A stretch of DNA of 64,000 nucleotides from Strigamia acuminata (lineage: Eukaryota > Arthropoda > Chilopoda > Geophilomorpha > Linotaeniidae): assembly GCA_949358305.1 (NCBI GenBank), contig OX442319.1:9300001-9364000 (forward strand). The letters are read 5' to 3'. Positions 33,540 to 46,416 of this stretch are shown in pieces. The notes beneath the pieces are model-generated. The model was given only the letters and a program-made list of their open reading frames with translations. It was not told the DNA's origin and did not search any database. Made by a program: the position numbers and the translations under genes. Numbering within the stretch: the stretch's first letter is position 1; each line of letters begins with the position of its first letter.

Positions 33540-35260
33540 GGATAAATGCATAAATGCATGCTTCATATGTATATTGCATATACTGTATAGCCAAAATTGG
33601 CTTAAATTGCATATTTTCCGAAAATCGGAAAATATATGCATTTTTTCCGGGAAAAAACGGCGATTTATGTCTCTTTTTAACGATACGTAACATGTACGTA
33701 TCAATTTTTGCCTTTTTTTAAGACACATATATTATGATGTTTGTTTTGCATTCAAACTTATCGGTTGATTTTACTCAATATAATAGTTCACCGTTGTATC
33801 CACATACTCATCCTGGGATTTAATGCGTTGGCAGAACACCACCACAGACAGGTGTGGTCAAAAGCAAGCACTGGATGCCTGCCACGCCTCAAAGGGTTAA
33901 TTACCAGCTATACGGAGAAGATAGGTCATAATTTTTCACCGCGTTTCAGCATTTTGTAATCGACTTCAATGTCAGATACCGGCAAGAAGCATTTCTAGGG
34001 GAAAACTCATTCCGAAATTAATGTAATGAAACCGCCTTGCTTGGCTGCACATCACACACTGACTGCACATTTTGCCCCTCTTGTTTTTCTTCCACTTAGA
34101 TGACACTACAAATGAAATCCAAATGGCCCTTTTTCATCTTTTTTCCCCCTCCAGTTTTTTGCTGGACCTCTTCCAAACCTCGCAATAACATTTGTTTTCG
34201 CAAGAAATTTTTTTTTTCTTTTCTGTCTCTGAATTTGCCATGTAATGCACACAATATTGAACAACAATGTTAGGGATTGGAAAAAAAATGGATTCCAGTA
34301 ATGGATTTAGATTAGATAGGAAAAAAATTTAAAAAAAAATGAAAGTATAAAGTTGGAACTTACCCCTGTGAAAAGAAAAAGTGTTGATGTGCAATGCATC
34401 CAAGACATTCTCTTCATTACTGTCAAGCACATTATCAATGGGTCTCCGAAAGACGGCTTTTCCTGCTAACAATGGCCCGAATGACTTCGACACTTAAAAA
34501 GGAAAATGAATAGATTTTTGAAAAAAAATAAAAAATAGAAAAATAAAAAATAAAATAATAAAATCTGTTCAATGACAATAAAAAAAAATGTTGTCATAAA
34601 AACTTTTCCCCCATCATAAAATCAAATGGAAAAAAAATGTTAATAACTCAAGTTTGGAAAGTTTTCCGCTAGGATTACGATTTGTTTTGAGTGTTGGTGG
34701 CCATTGGTCAGAAATAAATAAAAAGGGAGGAGAGAGAAAAACATTCGATTGACTTATGATTGTTGGAAAAACGTATTTTGGTTGTGGCTTTGGAAATTAG
34801 AGATGGACAATGAGTCCCCTCAATACGAACATTCAAGTTACGAACTTTCAGAGATAGGAACTTCAAATTTTGCCACAGTGCGTATGTTAGTTTGCGTGTC
34901 TGACACCAGGCAAAGCACAAAGCCCACACTCTTATGGTTGCGCTCTTGGCTGTATCAATTACAGTAAGTATCTCCTAAGATAATCAACTGTCGGACTTCG
35001 CATCTAGCAAAGAGAAGTGATTGATACATCATTTTGAATCAATTGTGAAGTTGGTGACGACATCCGCTATCTCGTCTGTCATTGGTCAACGCGTGCAAAC
35101 TTTCCAAGCAAAGCGAAAAAGTAGACTTCAAGTCAACTCTGAAATTTCGCGTGCGAAGGGTTGCCACACACACTTTCACGCGTGAAATTGCCGCGTTCGC
35201 ATCAATTCAGACTGTAATGCGATTCTGTCTTGTGATCGTGGCACTATCCAGCTGAAACGG
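33540..35260. other. no recognised gene
   Basis: AT-rich sequence with poly-A patches near 34500-34560 and a slightly richer stretch at 34020-34200. Short open frames only; none recognised. No clear element ends. Confidence 0.35.
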
Positions 35261-35269
35261 CACAAATTG

Positions 35270-35485
35270 ACGTTATTTTGCGGGCAAATGGCGGACAACT
35301 GACATCCCGCATTTACATTTTTAGAGGACATTATAAAGTGGTACATGCCTGAATATTATTTATCATGTTTTTAGATATTATTTTTAAATCAAACGTTAAA
35401 TAAAATTGAACTATGTTAAGACGTCCGCCAGATATGTAAATGTGGGATGTCGGTTGTCCGCCATTTGCCCGCAAAAAGTTTTAAC
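35270..35485. mobile_element. MITE with 45-bp inverted arms
   Basis: Left arm GCGGGCAAATGGCGGACAAC followed by TGACATCCCGCATTTACAT; right arm is its complement (ATGTAAATGTGGGATGTCGG, GTTGTCCGCCATTTGCCCGC). About 215 bp; family unknown. Confidence 0.8.
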
Positions 35486-35583
35486 ATTGCGACGACAGAT
35501 GGCGCCTACTTCACATTTCCACTGAACAACCTAGATTCCAAAAAAGTGGCGGATGAGAAGTCCTGTAGTTGATCGTCCTAGGT

Positions 35584-35746
35584 CAGGGGTCGGCAACCTG
35601 CAGCTCGCGAGCCACATGCGGCTCTTTCGATGTCAGGATCAAATACCATAATATTGAAACAAAAATGTTAGTGGCTCTTTAAAAACTGGGAAGTTTTGTA
35701 AATTGAAACTTTTGGCTCTTCCGTCTCAAAAGGTTGCCGACTCCTG
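35584..35746. mobile_element. hAT non-autonomous element with 8-bp TSD
   Basis: Ends CAGGGGTCGGCAACCTGCAG and the complement of CAGGAGTCGGCAACCTTTTG. Flanks TCCTAGGT (35576-35583) and TCCTAGAT (35747-35754) are an 8-bp duplication with one mismatch. GTGGCTCTTTAAA is internal. These termini resemble a widespread animal hAT type. Confidence 0.9.
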
Positions 35747-36302
35747 TCCTAGATATCTCTAATAAAAAAAAACAACATTAAAAATGTTTTCTATAATTAG
35801 GATTAACAATTTTCCACCTTGTACACCTTTGCTGAACAATTCTACTTGCGAACAAAGCTTGTAGTAATATATTACAGTGATATATTTTTTCCATACCTTA
35901 ATACACTACGATGGGACATTCTGAACTGATTTTAGAAAAAAGAAACCTCTAACACCAATTTTAAGGTACGATAACATGACTTTGCGTACTGCATACAAAT
36001 GTGAAGCAATCAGCGGCACCATCTGTACAGTTTGTCCTTGGTGACATGAATGAGGCGCTACAATTCCTCTTGAATGACTCAAAATCATTCTACTTGACTA
36101 CGAGATTATGTATGTCAATATTAGACCAAAACCATTGTTTTTACATGTTCAATTGCCCTTGGAATTTCATATCGTTTGATTAAACTTTTACAAATTGTTG
36201 CATTTTTCTCCATCTTTAGTTTATGAAAGTTTTGAAAAGTTGTCGACAGGTGGTGCTTTTGATGAAGTCACATGTGACATAGAACGTTCTTAGCATATGC
36301 TT

Positions 36303-36535
36303 ATACTCTGGCCATGTGTAAGCTTGGCCTAAATCCGAGCCTTTTCTCTGGTGTAGTGATACAAGAAAATAGATCCAAACACCAGGATTGCAACCGATCT
36401 ACTGAAAATAGTAAGCGAACGTTCTAAGATTTCTGGAAGAAGCAAGCAATAAACTCTGAACTATTTTTCCTGGTGGCAGCACAGAGTGAGTTATGAGGCT
36501 CGGATTTAGGCCAAACTTACACATGGCCAGAGTAT
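36303..36535. mobile_element. MITE with CTGGTGT stem-loop core (ATACTCTGGCC type)
   Basis: Inverted ends ATACTCTGGCCATGTGTAAG, continuing into TTGGCCTAAATCCGAGCC. The stem-loop CTGGTGT...ACACCAG occupies 36348-36385. The outer ATACTC is shared with the 44-kb and 54-kb elements although the rest of the ends differ. Confidence 0.85.
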
Positions 36536-36594
36536 AGCTTCATTTATCAGCTATTAACATTTTGTATTAGTTATTTTAACGTATAAATACTGTC

Positions 36595-36740
36595 GCGCAT
36601 CCAGACCGCACTGTGAAGCAGTGGGTCCAAATGCACAATTCGAGTGAGAGTTTACAAATTCTCTCACCAGTCTGGTGACATCATGTGAATAATTATGATG
36701 AGTGCTTAGACCTGCTGCTTCACGGTGCGGTCTGGACGCG
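36595..36740. mobile_element. inverted-repeat element ACGCGTCCAGACCGCAC
   Basis: Left CGCGCATCCAGACCGCACTG then TGAAGCAG; right is the complement of ACGCGTCCAGACCGCACCGT. About 146 bp; no coding capacity. Confidence 0.8.
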
Positions 36741-36989
36741 TAACAATATGTTGTTTAAACCGCTGTTTAGTCTAAATTACTTTATGAAAGTTTTAAGGTC
36801 ATAAACAAGTGGCATCACAAAACCACTAACGCCTAAAACCCGACATTCAGACTGGTTTAAAAAATATAAACAAGTTAAAATGACTTTATGAATACTTAAA
36901 ACATAATTTTTTAATTAAAATGCTTACAATTTTCCATATTACACTCCAACTTTGTCAACAAATCGATTCGAATATAAAACTGCCCACTG

Positions 36990-37480
36990 CAATTAGTATA
37001 ACGAGTTTAATTTAATGCATCATTAATGCCATCACTTTACTGAAGGCGCATCACAATGCACTTAAACTTCAGCTTTCGCTGATGTTTGTTCGCTAAACAT
37101 TGCAGTTTGGAAAGTAAACACGCAAAAGACAAAAGACAAAGGCGGAAAAAAAAGAGACAAATAATCGGCTTCGATGAGCACACTCGAGTCAGCCAAACCC
37201 AAGAAAAAAAAATTAAAAAAAAATAAAAATCTGCATCTGATCATTCCAAGGACACGGCGAACAAAAGCATTGGAAATCACGTGTCATTTGACACCAATGT
37301 CACTTTGGCTGAATTGCATTCGGTGCGATTGCTCTCGCATCTTCCTGTTGTGGCAGTAATTGATCCGAGCACAATCCAGCCTTTATTCGTCACAATTTGA
37401 CATAGATTCCATCAATTACACCGGCGGGGTGTGAGGAGTGTGGTGGCGAGGATAATTCTCTCCAATTTAAATCAAATTTG
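36990..37480. other. compositionally complex island
   Basis: Non-repetitive, GC-richer sequence among AT-rich repeats, with short open frames on both strands but no recognisable protein. A candidate conserved non-coding element or a missed exon. Confidence 0.25.
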
Positions 37481-38095
37481 GTCGTAAATTGCATTTACTG
37501 TTTTGAGTTTTGACTTTGGATATAATTATTGAAGGTTTAAAAAATTGTTAAGAAGCGGTTTTATCCTCGTCGAAATTGCATCCTTCCTTGTAGGATTTTT
37601 ATGAGAGAGAAGATTGCCATCGGTCTCTCTGCTGGACACATTCCAACGGTCTAATTGAGACGGCTAAAACCCATTGCCCCCTCTGCCAATAGGGCGGCAA
37701 CCAATTCGAGCGTAGAATTTAAGCGGAGAAATTTCTTTTTGTAAAACACTTTGAGTCCCGAAAGGGTTTTAAGGATGAAAAGCATGTGTTGTTGACCCTA
37801 GTGGTCAAGTAGGATGATTCAAGTCATTCCGTCCCGTATTAACCCGCTTTAATCAGCTTGTCAGTATAGCGCGGGTTTAACCGTTCGATGTATAAGGGTA
37901 AAATGTATCGTTTTGGTATAAGGCATAATAATCCGCCCGATCACATCCAACTGAACAGAGTTCCAATATTCACTTGGATGGAGTTGTGTTCACACCAAAA
38001 TGTGATTCAATCAAACCAAATCGGGTTTTAGTAGCAACAGGTTTTAGAAACACCTCACTACAATGGCTGCTATTTTATTATCGAATAATGCAGAA

Positions 38096-38266
38096 CAGAG
38101 ATCTGCATTGGGTAACGAGTACGGTTTTTACGCCAATGCACATCTCTGGCACACGTGATCGCGTTCAGAAACGGGTACGGGTAGGGTAGGGTAGGGTAGA
38201 GAATTTTTTTTTGAGACGGTAACGGAAGGGTAACGGGTAAGGATTTTACGCCAATGCAGATCTCTG
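38096..38266. mobile_element. hAT non-autonomous element with perfect 8-bp TSD
   Basis: Ends CAGAGATCTGCATTGG and its complement CCAATGCAGATCTCTG. Flanking ATGCAGAA is duplicated exactly (38088-38095, 38267-38274). A short GGGTA run lies inside (about 38173-38200). Confidence 0.93.
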
Positions 38267-38969
38267 ATGCAGAACAATGGAATGCTACAGACTGCTGACA
38301 TTATTTTATGAATTCCAATCCGAATCCAAACGTTGAATCGAGTTGTGAGAACTCGATTGACAGACGAAGTTGTTAGGCACACGGATCTAGATCGGTGAAC
38401 GGAGTTCAGTGTTCACTCCAATCTTGGATCTAGATACGCAGCTTCGGATGAGATCCAAAAGCTTGTGGTGAAATGGTATTACGTGTTTAAGGACAATTTT
38501 CAGGTCCATTTGTAAAAGCGCCTTTTAGTTCGCCGCTAAATTTATAGAGGTCGCAATACTTTAAACAAGAAGAATAAGTTTGTATAATCTCATGGTGGTT
38601 TTAAACACTATCGGTAAAAGCCAAAAGCTGTTGGCTGAAGCACTCTTTACTAATGCTGCAAAGCCAACTTAAAAGTTATACTGGAGCTTTAAGGGGCAGG
38701 AAAGCTTTTTCACTTAACTTGTATAAATGTTGAAAAAGTATTTTTACGATGTGTTAGACTAATGTTTTATACCTAGCGCTCACCTCCAACTGTTTTGTGT
38801 AATTTTTGCTTGTTCTTGGTGTAAGTGCACAGTTGAGTCCCCTCAAGAAGTCGCCTACAGATTGCAGCTTGCACGACTTATAGCACGTACTTATGGAGTC
38901 AATCAATCTATAATGTATAAAGTCTGAATTAAATCACTAAACCTTTTAAATCTCTTCATTCAATCTTAA

Positions 38970-39710
38970 AATCAATGAAAACCTCTAGATCTTTAAGTCT
39001 CCTCTTTAAATTCTCTATGTATAAATCCATTTTCAATCAATAAATTTTCTATAAATCTATTTTCAATCAATGAATCTTCTATAAATCTATTTTCAATCAA
39101 TAAATCTTCTGTAAATATACTTTAAAGCAATAAATCTTCTGTAAATATATTTTAAATCAATAAATCTTATGTAAATCTATTTTAAATCAATAAATATTCT
39201 GTAAATATATTTTAAATCAATTAATCCTCTGTAAATATATTTTAAATCAATTAATCCTCTATAAATCCATTTTAAATCAATAAATCTTCTGTAAATATAT
39301 TTTAAACCAATTAATCCTCTATAAATCCATTTTAAATCAATCAGTCCTCCACAAATCCATTATAATTCTCTGTAAGTCCCATTTAATCCTTTGTGAATCC
39401 ATCTTAATCCTCAGTGTTACATCTTAATCCACAGTGATTACATCTTAATCCTCTATGAATCCATCTTAATCTTCTGTGAATCCATCTTAATCCTCCGTGA
39501 ATCCATTTTAATCCTCTGTACATCCATTTTGATACTTTACAAATCTCTGTACATCCATTTTGATACTTTACAAATCTCTGTACATCCATTTTGATACTCT
39601 ACAAATCTCTGTACAACCATTTTGATACTTTACAAATCTCTGTACATCCATTTTGATACTCTACAAATCTGTAAATCCATTCCAATCTAATCCTTAACAA
39701 ATACTCTAAA
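38970..39710. repeat. 31-bp minisatellite and related units
   Basis: From 39030 a 31-bp unit (AATCAATAAATCTTCTGTAA then ATATATTTTAA) repeats about 10 times. From 39400 it becomes CATCTTAATCCTCTGTGAAT, then CATTTTGATACTTTACAAAT units. A mosaic of related arrays. Confidence 0.88.
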
Positions 39711-39923
39711 AATCTCATTTTCCCTACAAATTAATTACGACTGCTATGCAAATTAATTATAAATCCTCTGCTAATTAATTATGAATCCTCTGCAAATTAA
39801 TTATGAAAGCTCTATAAAGTAATTAAGAATCCTCTTTAATTTAACCTAAAATCTACAAATCTCTAAATCACTCTTTACATTTCCTAAACACCACACACGA
39901 TACACCAGAAATAGGCGGCTCCA

Positions 39924-39986
39924 TTAAAAAATGAAATCCAGACGTGCCCTCTCGCCAGGGCACGTCTAAATCTCATTTTTTAATGT
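39924..39986. repeat. hairpin around AGACGTGCCCT
   Basis: CATTAAAAAATGAAATCCAG then ACGTGCCCT, six-base loop, AGGGCACGTCTAAATCTCAT then TTTTTAATG. Close to perfect; probably a miniature element. Confidence 0.7.
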
Positions 39987-40389
39987 AAATTATCAAAACA
40001 TAACATTGTTACAATCATGCGTAAGAGGTTGTAGGGTGGAGGGGGTCAAGTTGAGCAGCGAACGGGCAATAACGCACAAACTCATTATTCACGCACCGAC
40101 TGAGACATACTTAGAAAGGAAAATGTAAAAACATTTGTCAAATAATTTATACGCAACGACGTAACTTAAGTGGTCTTAATTTTTCATTCGCGACATGTCT
40201 TATCAACACCAAACTCACGACGATGACAAATCATTACTTTTGCCTTTTAACCTAATTAAGTTAAGCTCATTTGCATCTCGTTTTGTCTGAAATCACTTTT
40301 CTTTACAAGTTATTACTCAAAACTTTATCGGCCAAACGATTCCAAATGAACAGCAAACTGCTGTCGAGATAAGCCAAACGAAGCGAATG

Positions 40390-40460
40390 CACGGGAAATA
40401 TATTTCGCTCCTGCCGCGAAACACGAGCCAAGCTCGGCCGACCGAAAGCCATTTCCCGTA
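40390..40460. mobile_element. 71-bp palindromic mini-element, copy 1
   Basis: Begins CACGGGAAATATATTTCGCT, ends GAAAGCCATTTCCCGTA, with a conserved centre (CTGCCGCGAAACACGAGCC). Copies 2 and 3 are at 40612-40682 and 62875-62946 (the latter inverted). Confidence 0.8.
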
Positions 40461-40611
40461 CATTTCAATGCAGTAAAAAATATTCATAAATATTCTTAAA
40501 ATCTGAATATTTACCAAAACAGAACCTAAAGTATTTTTTTTATTTCTTTTTTAACTCATTTAAGTGAGTTTTTTTCCTTAAAAACTGCAAAATTCAATAT
40601 GATTTAAACCG

Positions 40612-40682
40612 TACGGGAAATGCGTTTCGCTCATGCCGCGCAAGACGAGCCCGAGCCGGCCGAGCGAAAGCGATTTCCCGTA
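40612..40682. mobile_element. 71-bp palindromic mini-element, copy 2
   Basis: TACGGGAAATGCGTTTCGCT ... GAGCGAAAGCGATTTCCCGTA around the centre ATGCCGCGCAAGACGAGCC. The best-preserved copy. Confidence 0.85.
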
Positions 40683-41359
40683 GTTTTACAAAGTTACACA
40701 TTCAACTGAAAATGAATAAAGAAGCGATTTACAGAGCTTACACGATGATCCATTATTGCCAAACGGGCATCAAGCAAAAGCAGATTGGGCACGTATCCAA
40801 AAATCTATTCACATTTGAACAGACGGACTAAATAAGGGCGAGTAGACGAATTGGCATTCGAATGGCATCTTCGCACACTCAGTCATCAAGATGGGGTTGA
40901 AGAGCGGCACTCGGGACACGATGACATGAGAAGTGGGCTTGCCTGCTTGGCGCTACGTGATATCGTTGGCCGTTGATTTTCAATTGAATTTGGAAGGCGT
41001 CTTGGTTCGGTCTGTTTGTGTGGGGGGTGGGATATGAGTTGAGTTAGATTAGAATGAGAAATGAATCTTTTACGATCGTTTCATCCGAGGGACGGACATC
41101 AAATTAGTCGATCTGGTTTTAAGATCCAATTAAACCGGAAGCAAACATTATTTGTTGGGAATGGGGCTCGTGGGAAATGTAAAACGTGCAAAGAAGAAGA
41201 ATTCTGATATATTTAAGATAAGAAATGTGGATTTTTTAATTTTTTCTTTTTTAAATGTATGGATGATGGGAATGAAATTTGGAAAGAATTTCGTAAAGAA
41301 AATAATAATGGGAGTCGAAGAAAGTTCGAAAATATCCAAAAAAAGTTTAAAAAATAATT

Positions 41360-41490
41360 AAAGAAAGTTCAAAATAAATTAAAGTTAGTTTAAAAAATAA
41401 TTAAAGAAAGTTCAAAATAAATTAAAGTTAGTTTAAAAAATAATTAAAGAAAGTTCAAAATAAATTAAAGTTAGTTTGTAATAATTGAAA
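41360..41490. repeat. 43-bp tandem repeat, three copies
   Basis: The unit contains AATTAAAGAAAGTTCAAAAT and AAATTAAAGTTAGTTT. Three nearly identical copies; further right are looser ATAAAATTTCATGAAACT repeats to about 41640. Confidence 0.88.
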
Positions 41491-41957
41491 AATTTAATGA
41501 AATTGAATAAAAATGTAATAAAATTTCATGAAACTTTAATACAAATGTCATAAAGTTTCATGAAACTTTTAAAAAAATGTCATAAAATTTCATGAAACTA
41601 AAATAACAATGTAATAAAGTGTAATAAAAATTTTATAGAAAATTTAAGAAGTATTTTTAAGAAATTCAAAATTTGTGAAATGTAATTCAATCATTCACAA
41701 TAATTTTAAAAAACTCATTTTAGCTTAAAAAAAAATCAATTTAGCTTCTAAAAATTCAATTTAGTCCCTTCTGTATTCACGATCGTAGGGTCCAGATCCA
41801 TTTGACCGCGAATAATACAAAACAAAATAACAAAATTTACCCCAACCCCTGCAGTGACATAAGACTTTAACTAAATAACTAATATAACAACTTACCCCCT
41901 CCCTAAAAACCACCCGAAGTAATCACTTCAAAATTGAATTAAAAACTTTAGAATTTA

Positions 41958-42159
41958 CAGGGTGAGGCACTGACGTGACATTTCTAAATAAGAGCAAAAC
42001 AAAGCATTTGATTAAAAATTTATTTAAAGAAAAGTTGTTTGGTTTTGGAAATAGAATAACATTATCTATTTTTCAATTGGTTGATGTCATGAACTCTATT
42101 TTTTTCAATGGACACCCTCAGTTTTTAATTAAAAATGTCACGTCAGATGCCTCACCCTG
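41958..42159. mobile_element. TA-flanked MITE, CAGGGTGAGGCA ends
   Basis: Begins CAGGGTGAGGCACTGACGTG and ends with the complement of CAGGGTGAGGCATCTGACGT. TA flanks both ends. 202 bp, Tc1/mariner-type insertion; interior open by chance. Confidence 0.88.
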
Positions 42160-42675
42160 TATACTGTACATGTATGTAGGAGTCAAATCAGAAAAAAATC
42201 AGGAAAGTGAAATTTTTTATTCATGTGATAAAATAATTATTGAGGCATGAAAAAAAGGCAGTGGTTTTTCTTGTTTACTTGCATAATAATGCACATTTGA
42301 ATACGTTTATTCAAGTAATTCAGTATTTTTGTAGTAGAAATTTAAGTTTTGTCACAATGGCTGGCTTTATTTTAGCTGATTTGTTTTCATTTTAAAACGA
42401 AAACATTTAACTTTAGATGACTAAGATAAATTGGATAGTACTAATTTGATGGTGCTCTAAAACTTTGTAATTGGAAATCTTGCTATAATCTGATTGGTTT
42501 AGAAGTTAGCAAGTGAATGACCTTGAAAATGGCCTTCAAGGTCAAATTTGATGACATCATTGGATTGCTCTCGCCCAACTTCCTACACGATCGCTTCATC
42601 AAAGTTGGCCTAGATGCAATTGCTCAGGAAATATTTGAGGGAAACAGACTTTTCTTCCACTCTGTATACAGTATA

Positions 42676-42836
42676 TGTCCGTGTTTTACCGACTAAGAGT
42701 CGCCATCGAATAGTAGCCGCGGCTGAGACACCAAAATACATTAAACAAATGTAACAAACGAAAAACCGAAATTGTAATTGCTGACAAAAATGGCAGTTTT
42801 GAATAAGAGCCGCGGCTCTTAATCGATAAAATACGG
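42676..42836. mobile_element. possible TACCGTATT-type element
   Basis: Left CCGTGTTTTACCGACTAAGA and right complement CCGTATTTTATCGATTAAGA are imperfect inverted ends, with AGCCGCGGCT words at both sides. Related at the tip to the TACCGTATT families. Confidence 0.55.
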
Positions 42837-43888
42837 TATATATAAATATATTTTTTTAAAATCAGATAAAAAATTCTAAAACTGTCAAAAGTTCAGGAAG
42901 AAAATTCAAATAGGCTGAAAATAATTTCACAAGAAAAATATGTCAGAAACATTCAGAATATTTAAAACCGTACAAAAAAAAAGAAAAAAGAAAAAAAAGA
43001 AAACAGAACGAAAAATTATATTTCTAACTTTCCACACCACCCCACACAAATCCAAAAAAAAAATTTTAATACCAGTATTTAAACATCAAAATTCCTTTCA
43101 GAGAAAATAAACATTCAAACAAAAAATCCCCCACATAATAACGAATAACTTCTTTAAAAATCAAAAACAACAACAAATTATACAACCGCTTTCTCGGCTT
43201 AAAAACCTTTTTAGGGCAGAAATTCAAAACCTCCAAGCAAATTTAATCAATACATTGATTTTTTTCCTCCGATTTTAAACTGTTTGAATACATAAAATAA
43301 AAGATCAAAGAAATAATAAACGCACAACAAATAAAAGCATTTGGTAGCAGATGGCATAGAAATGCAAATAAATGCAATTTCCCAATTGCAAACTGGTCTT
43401 AAACTCACATGGAAAACGATCCTGATTAACTTAGTCGATTCAGTTAAAGATAAAAATTTCCTTTAAAAAAAAACGTCTCACTCAATTTCAATAAAAAAAA
43501 TTTGCATAAACTATCCTGTCACAAGTTTAAATACATTAAATTAAATTAAGAATAACTATTGCAGATGTAACCACCAAAGACAATTGACAAAGATAGATAG
43601 TGACAACTTAAAGAATATTTATGTCCTTGGTTCCACGGAATGGATATGTCTAAACTCCACTGCTCCAAGCCCAGAGTAGAAGTTAGGAATTAACTTAATC
43701 ACGAAATCTTTGGTATGCAAAGTGTATGCAAATAGCAAGTGCTTAAATTGAACTGACTTAGCAAAAAGGAGAGCAAATGACTGTAACAAAATTATTATGT
43801 GAATTTTAGAAAACATTAGATGCATTCTGTTTGTACGGTATTTTTATGTATCTGTATTGTTTTCTGTATTGCTCCACCTGCAAGCATT

Positions 43889-44116
43889 ACCATATTACCT
43901 CGGATTAAGCCGCGGGAGTGCACATCTAGCGCGACATTATTTACTGCGACAAGCCATCCCAAAAAAATGGTTTTGCATCTAAAAACCAGTAGGGTTAGGT
44001 TTGTGGGGTCAAAAGGGGCCCGCCCCCCAGCCCTTCTTAGGAATTAGAAAAAGAAAAAGCCAAAACACACGTAGTCGCAGTTTCCCAAGTCGCGGTAGAT
44101 AATGTCGCGCTAGATT
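43889..44116. mobile_element. possible TACCATATTACC element with GCGCGAC hairpin
   Basis: Left TACCATATTACCTCGGATTA resembles the TACCGTATTACC family. CTAGCGCGACATTATTTACT (about 43926) pairs with its complement (AGATAATGTCGCGCTAG near 44097). The right end is not clear. Confidence 0.5.
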
Positions 44117-44174
44117 AATGATCAAAAGGGGAAAAAGCTTATTTATATGTCAAAACAAAAAAAATTATTGGACT

Positions 44175-44589
44175 ATACTCTTGTTCGACTCAAAAGGGTG
44201 GCCTTCTCCCATTGGCCGAGCCCTATCACTGGTGTAGTGATCCAAAAATATAGACCCAAACACCAGAAATGCATTACAATGTACAGACATTGTAATCGAT
44301 TGCCTAGGCAACAGCCAAAAATTCAAACTTGTTTTCTTTCCAGACAAAATAACCGATAAACAGAACAAACATGAGTTTTTCAGTTATATGTGCATAGAAC
44401 TTTATTTCAGGAAGTAACATTTCTTTATATAAATAATCAAAATTATATCAACTTAAATGGTAATAGCAATCACAAAACATAATAAAAATAATAACTACTT
44501 CTCCTAGCGGTAGTAATACAGACTAGAGTTAGGACTAATACGGCTCGGCCAATGGGAGAAGGCCACCCTTTTGAGTCGAACAAGAGTAT
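44175..44589. mobile_element. MITE ATACTCTTGTTCGACTC, copy 1
   Basis: 415 bp with about 50-bp inverted ends (ATACTCTTGTTCGACTCAAA then AGGGTGGCCTTCTCCCATTG). The stem-loop CTGGTGT...ACACCAG occupies 44229-44266. Second copy at 54786-55217. Confidence 0.92.
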
Positions 44590-44869
44590 GGATAGCCCTT
44601 TCAATGGACTGAATGGAACTGTGATTTTTTTTATTGGACTCACTTAGTTCTTATCACATTTTTTACTTTTATCTTGGGGGACCAACTTGACGTCAGCCCC
44701 CAAATCAATAGACCAGCAATATTTATCATTAAAACTTGTGCAGAATTCATTGGAAATCATTGGACATCTCTTTATTTCGATTGAACTCGCTTAGATTTTT
44801 AAACACGGCCGATTGAAAATTGTTCCAGTCCCTCACATCAATGGACTAGCAAAATTTGGGATTCATTTG

Positions 44870-46215
44870 GATCATTTGGGAATTGTTTGGAGGTCGTTTG
44901 GTAATCGTTTGTGGATCACTTGCAATCATTTGGGAATCGTTTAGGGATCGTTCGGAGGTCATTTGGGGATCATTTAGAGGTTGTTGGAAGGTTGTTTGAA
45001 GGTTGTTTGAGGGTCGTTTGGAGGTTGTTTGAAGGTCATTTGAAGGTTGTTTAGAGGTTGTTTGAAGGTCGTTTAAAGGTCTTTTAGAGGTCGTTTGAGG
45101 GTCGTTTAAAGGTTGTTTGAGGGTCGTTTGAAGGTTGTTTGGAGGTCATTTGAGGGTCGTTTGAAAGTTGTTTGGAGGTCATTTGAGGGTTGTTTGGAGG
45201 TCGTTTGAGGGTTGTTTGAGAGTCGTTTGAAGGTTGTTTGGAGGTCATTTGAGGGTCGCTTGGAGGTCGTTTGAGAGTCGTTTGGAGGTCATTTGAGAGT
45301 CGTTTGGAGGTCATTTGAGGGTCGTTAGAAGGTTGTTTGGAGGTCATTTGAAGGTCGTTTGGAGGTCATTTGAAGGTTGTTTGAGGGTCATTTGGAGGTC
45401 ATTTGAGGGTCGTTTGAAGGTCATTTGAAGGTTGTTTGGAGGTCATTTGAAGGTTGTTTGGAGGTCATTTGAAGGTTGTTTGAGAGTCGTTTGGGGGTCA
45501 TTTGAAGGTTGTTTGGAGGTCATTTAAGGGTTGTTTGGAGGTCGTTTGAGGGTCGTTTGGAGGTTGTTTGAAGGTCATTTGAGGGTTGTTTGGAGGTCAT
45601 TTGAGGGTCGTTTGGAGGTCGTTTGAATCGTTTGGAGGTCATTTGAGGGTCGTTTGGAGGTCATTTGAGGGTCGTTAAAAGGTTGTTTGGAGGTCATTTG
45701 AAGATTGTTTGGAGGTCATTTGAAGGTCGTTTGGAGGTCGTTTGAAGGTTGTTTGAGGGTCATTTGGAGGTCATTTGAGGGTCGTTTGGAGGTCATTTGA
45801 AGGTTGTTTGGAGGTCATTTGAAGGTTGTTTGAGAGTCGTTTGGGGGTCATTTGAAGGTTGTTTGGAAGTCATTTAAGGGTTGTTTGGAGGTCGTTTGAG
45901 GGTCGTTTGGAGGTTGTTTGAAGGTCATTTGAGGGTCGTTTGGAGGTCATTTGAGGGTCGTTTGGAGGTCGTTTGAGGGTTGTTTGGAGGTTGTTTGAGG
46001 ATTGTTTGAGGGTCGTTTAGAGGTTGTTTGGGGATTGTTTGGAGGTTGTTTGTAGGTTGTTTGGGTGTCGTTTGGGGGTGGTTTGGGGGTTTTTTAAGGA
46101 TCGTTTAAGAATCATTTGGGGGTCGTTGAAAGGTTGTTTGAAAGTTGTTTGAGGGTCGTTTTTTCGTATGGAAATCAATTGAGGGTCATTTGGAGGTCGT
46201 TTGAGGATCAGTTAG
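44870..46215. repeat. large 11/22-bp minisatellite
   Basis: About 1.35 kb of GGAGGTCATTT and GAGGGTCGTTT alternating 11-bp half-units, i.e. a 22-bp unit with many variants. G-rich on the + strand. The largest array in the window. The long minus-strand open frame here is an artefact. Confidence 0.95.
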
Positions 46216-46416
46216 AGGTGCAACGATAAATTTTGCTGGTCCATTGATTTGGGGGGCTGGCATCAAGTTGGTCCCCCCGAAGATAAAAGTCGAAAAAGTG
46301 ATAAATAGAAAGTGAGTCCAATCAAAAAAATCACATTTGCAATTAGTCCATTGAATGGGCTATCTCATCCAATAATCTTTTTTATTGGACTTATACTTGG
46401 GGACCAACTTAACAAA

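Noticed and set aside
38173..38200. GGGTA run as a telomere remnant
   Set aside because: Only a few copies and contained inside a hAT element with a perfect target duplication.
45084..45347. Minus-strand frame with QPSNDPQMTSK repeats
   Set aside because: Reads through the 11/22-bp array; repeat artefact.
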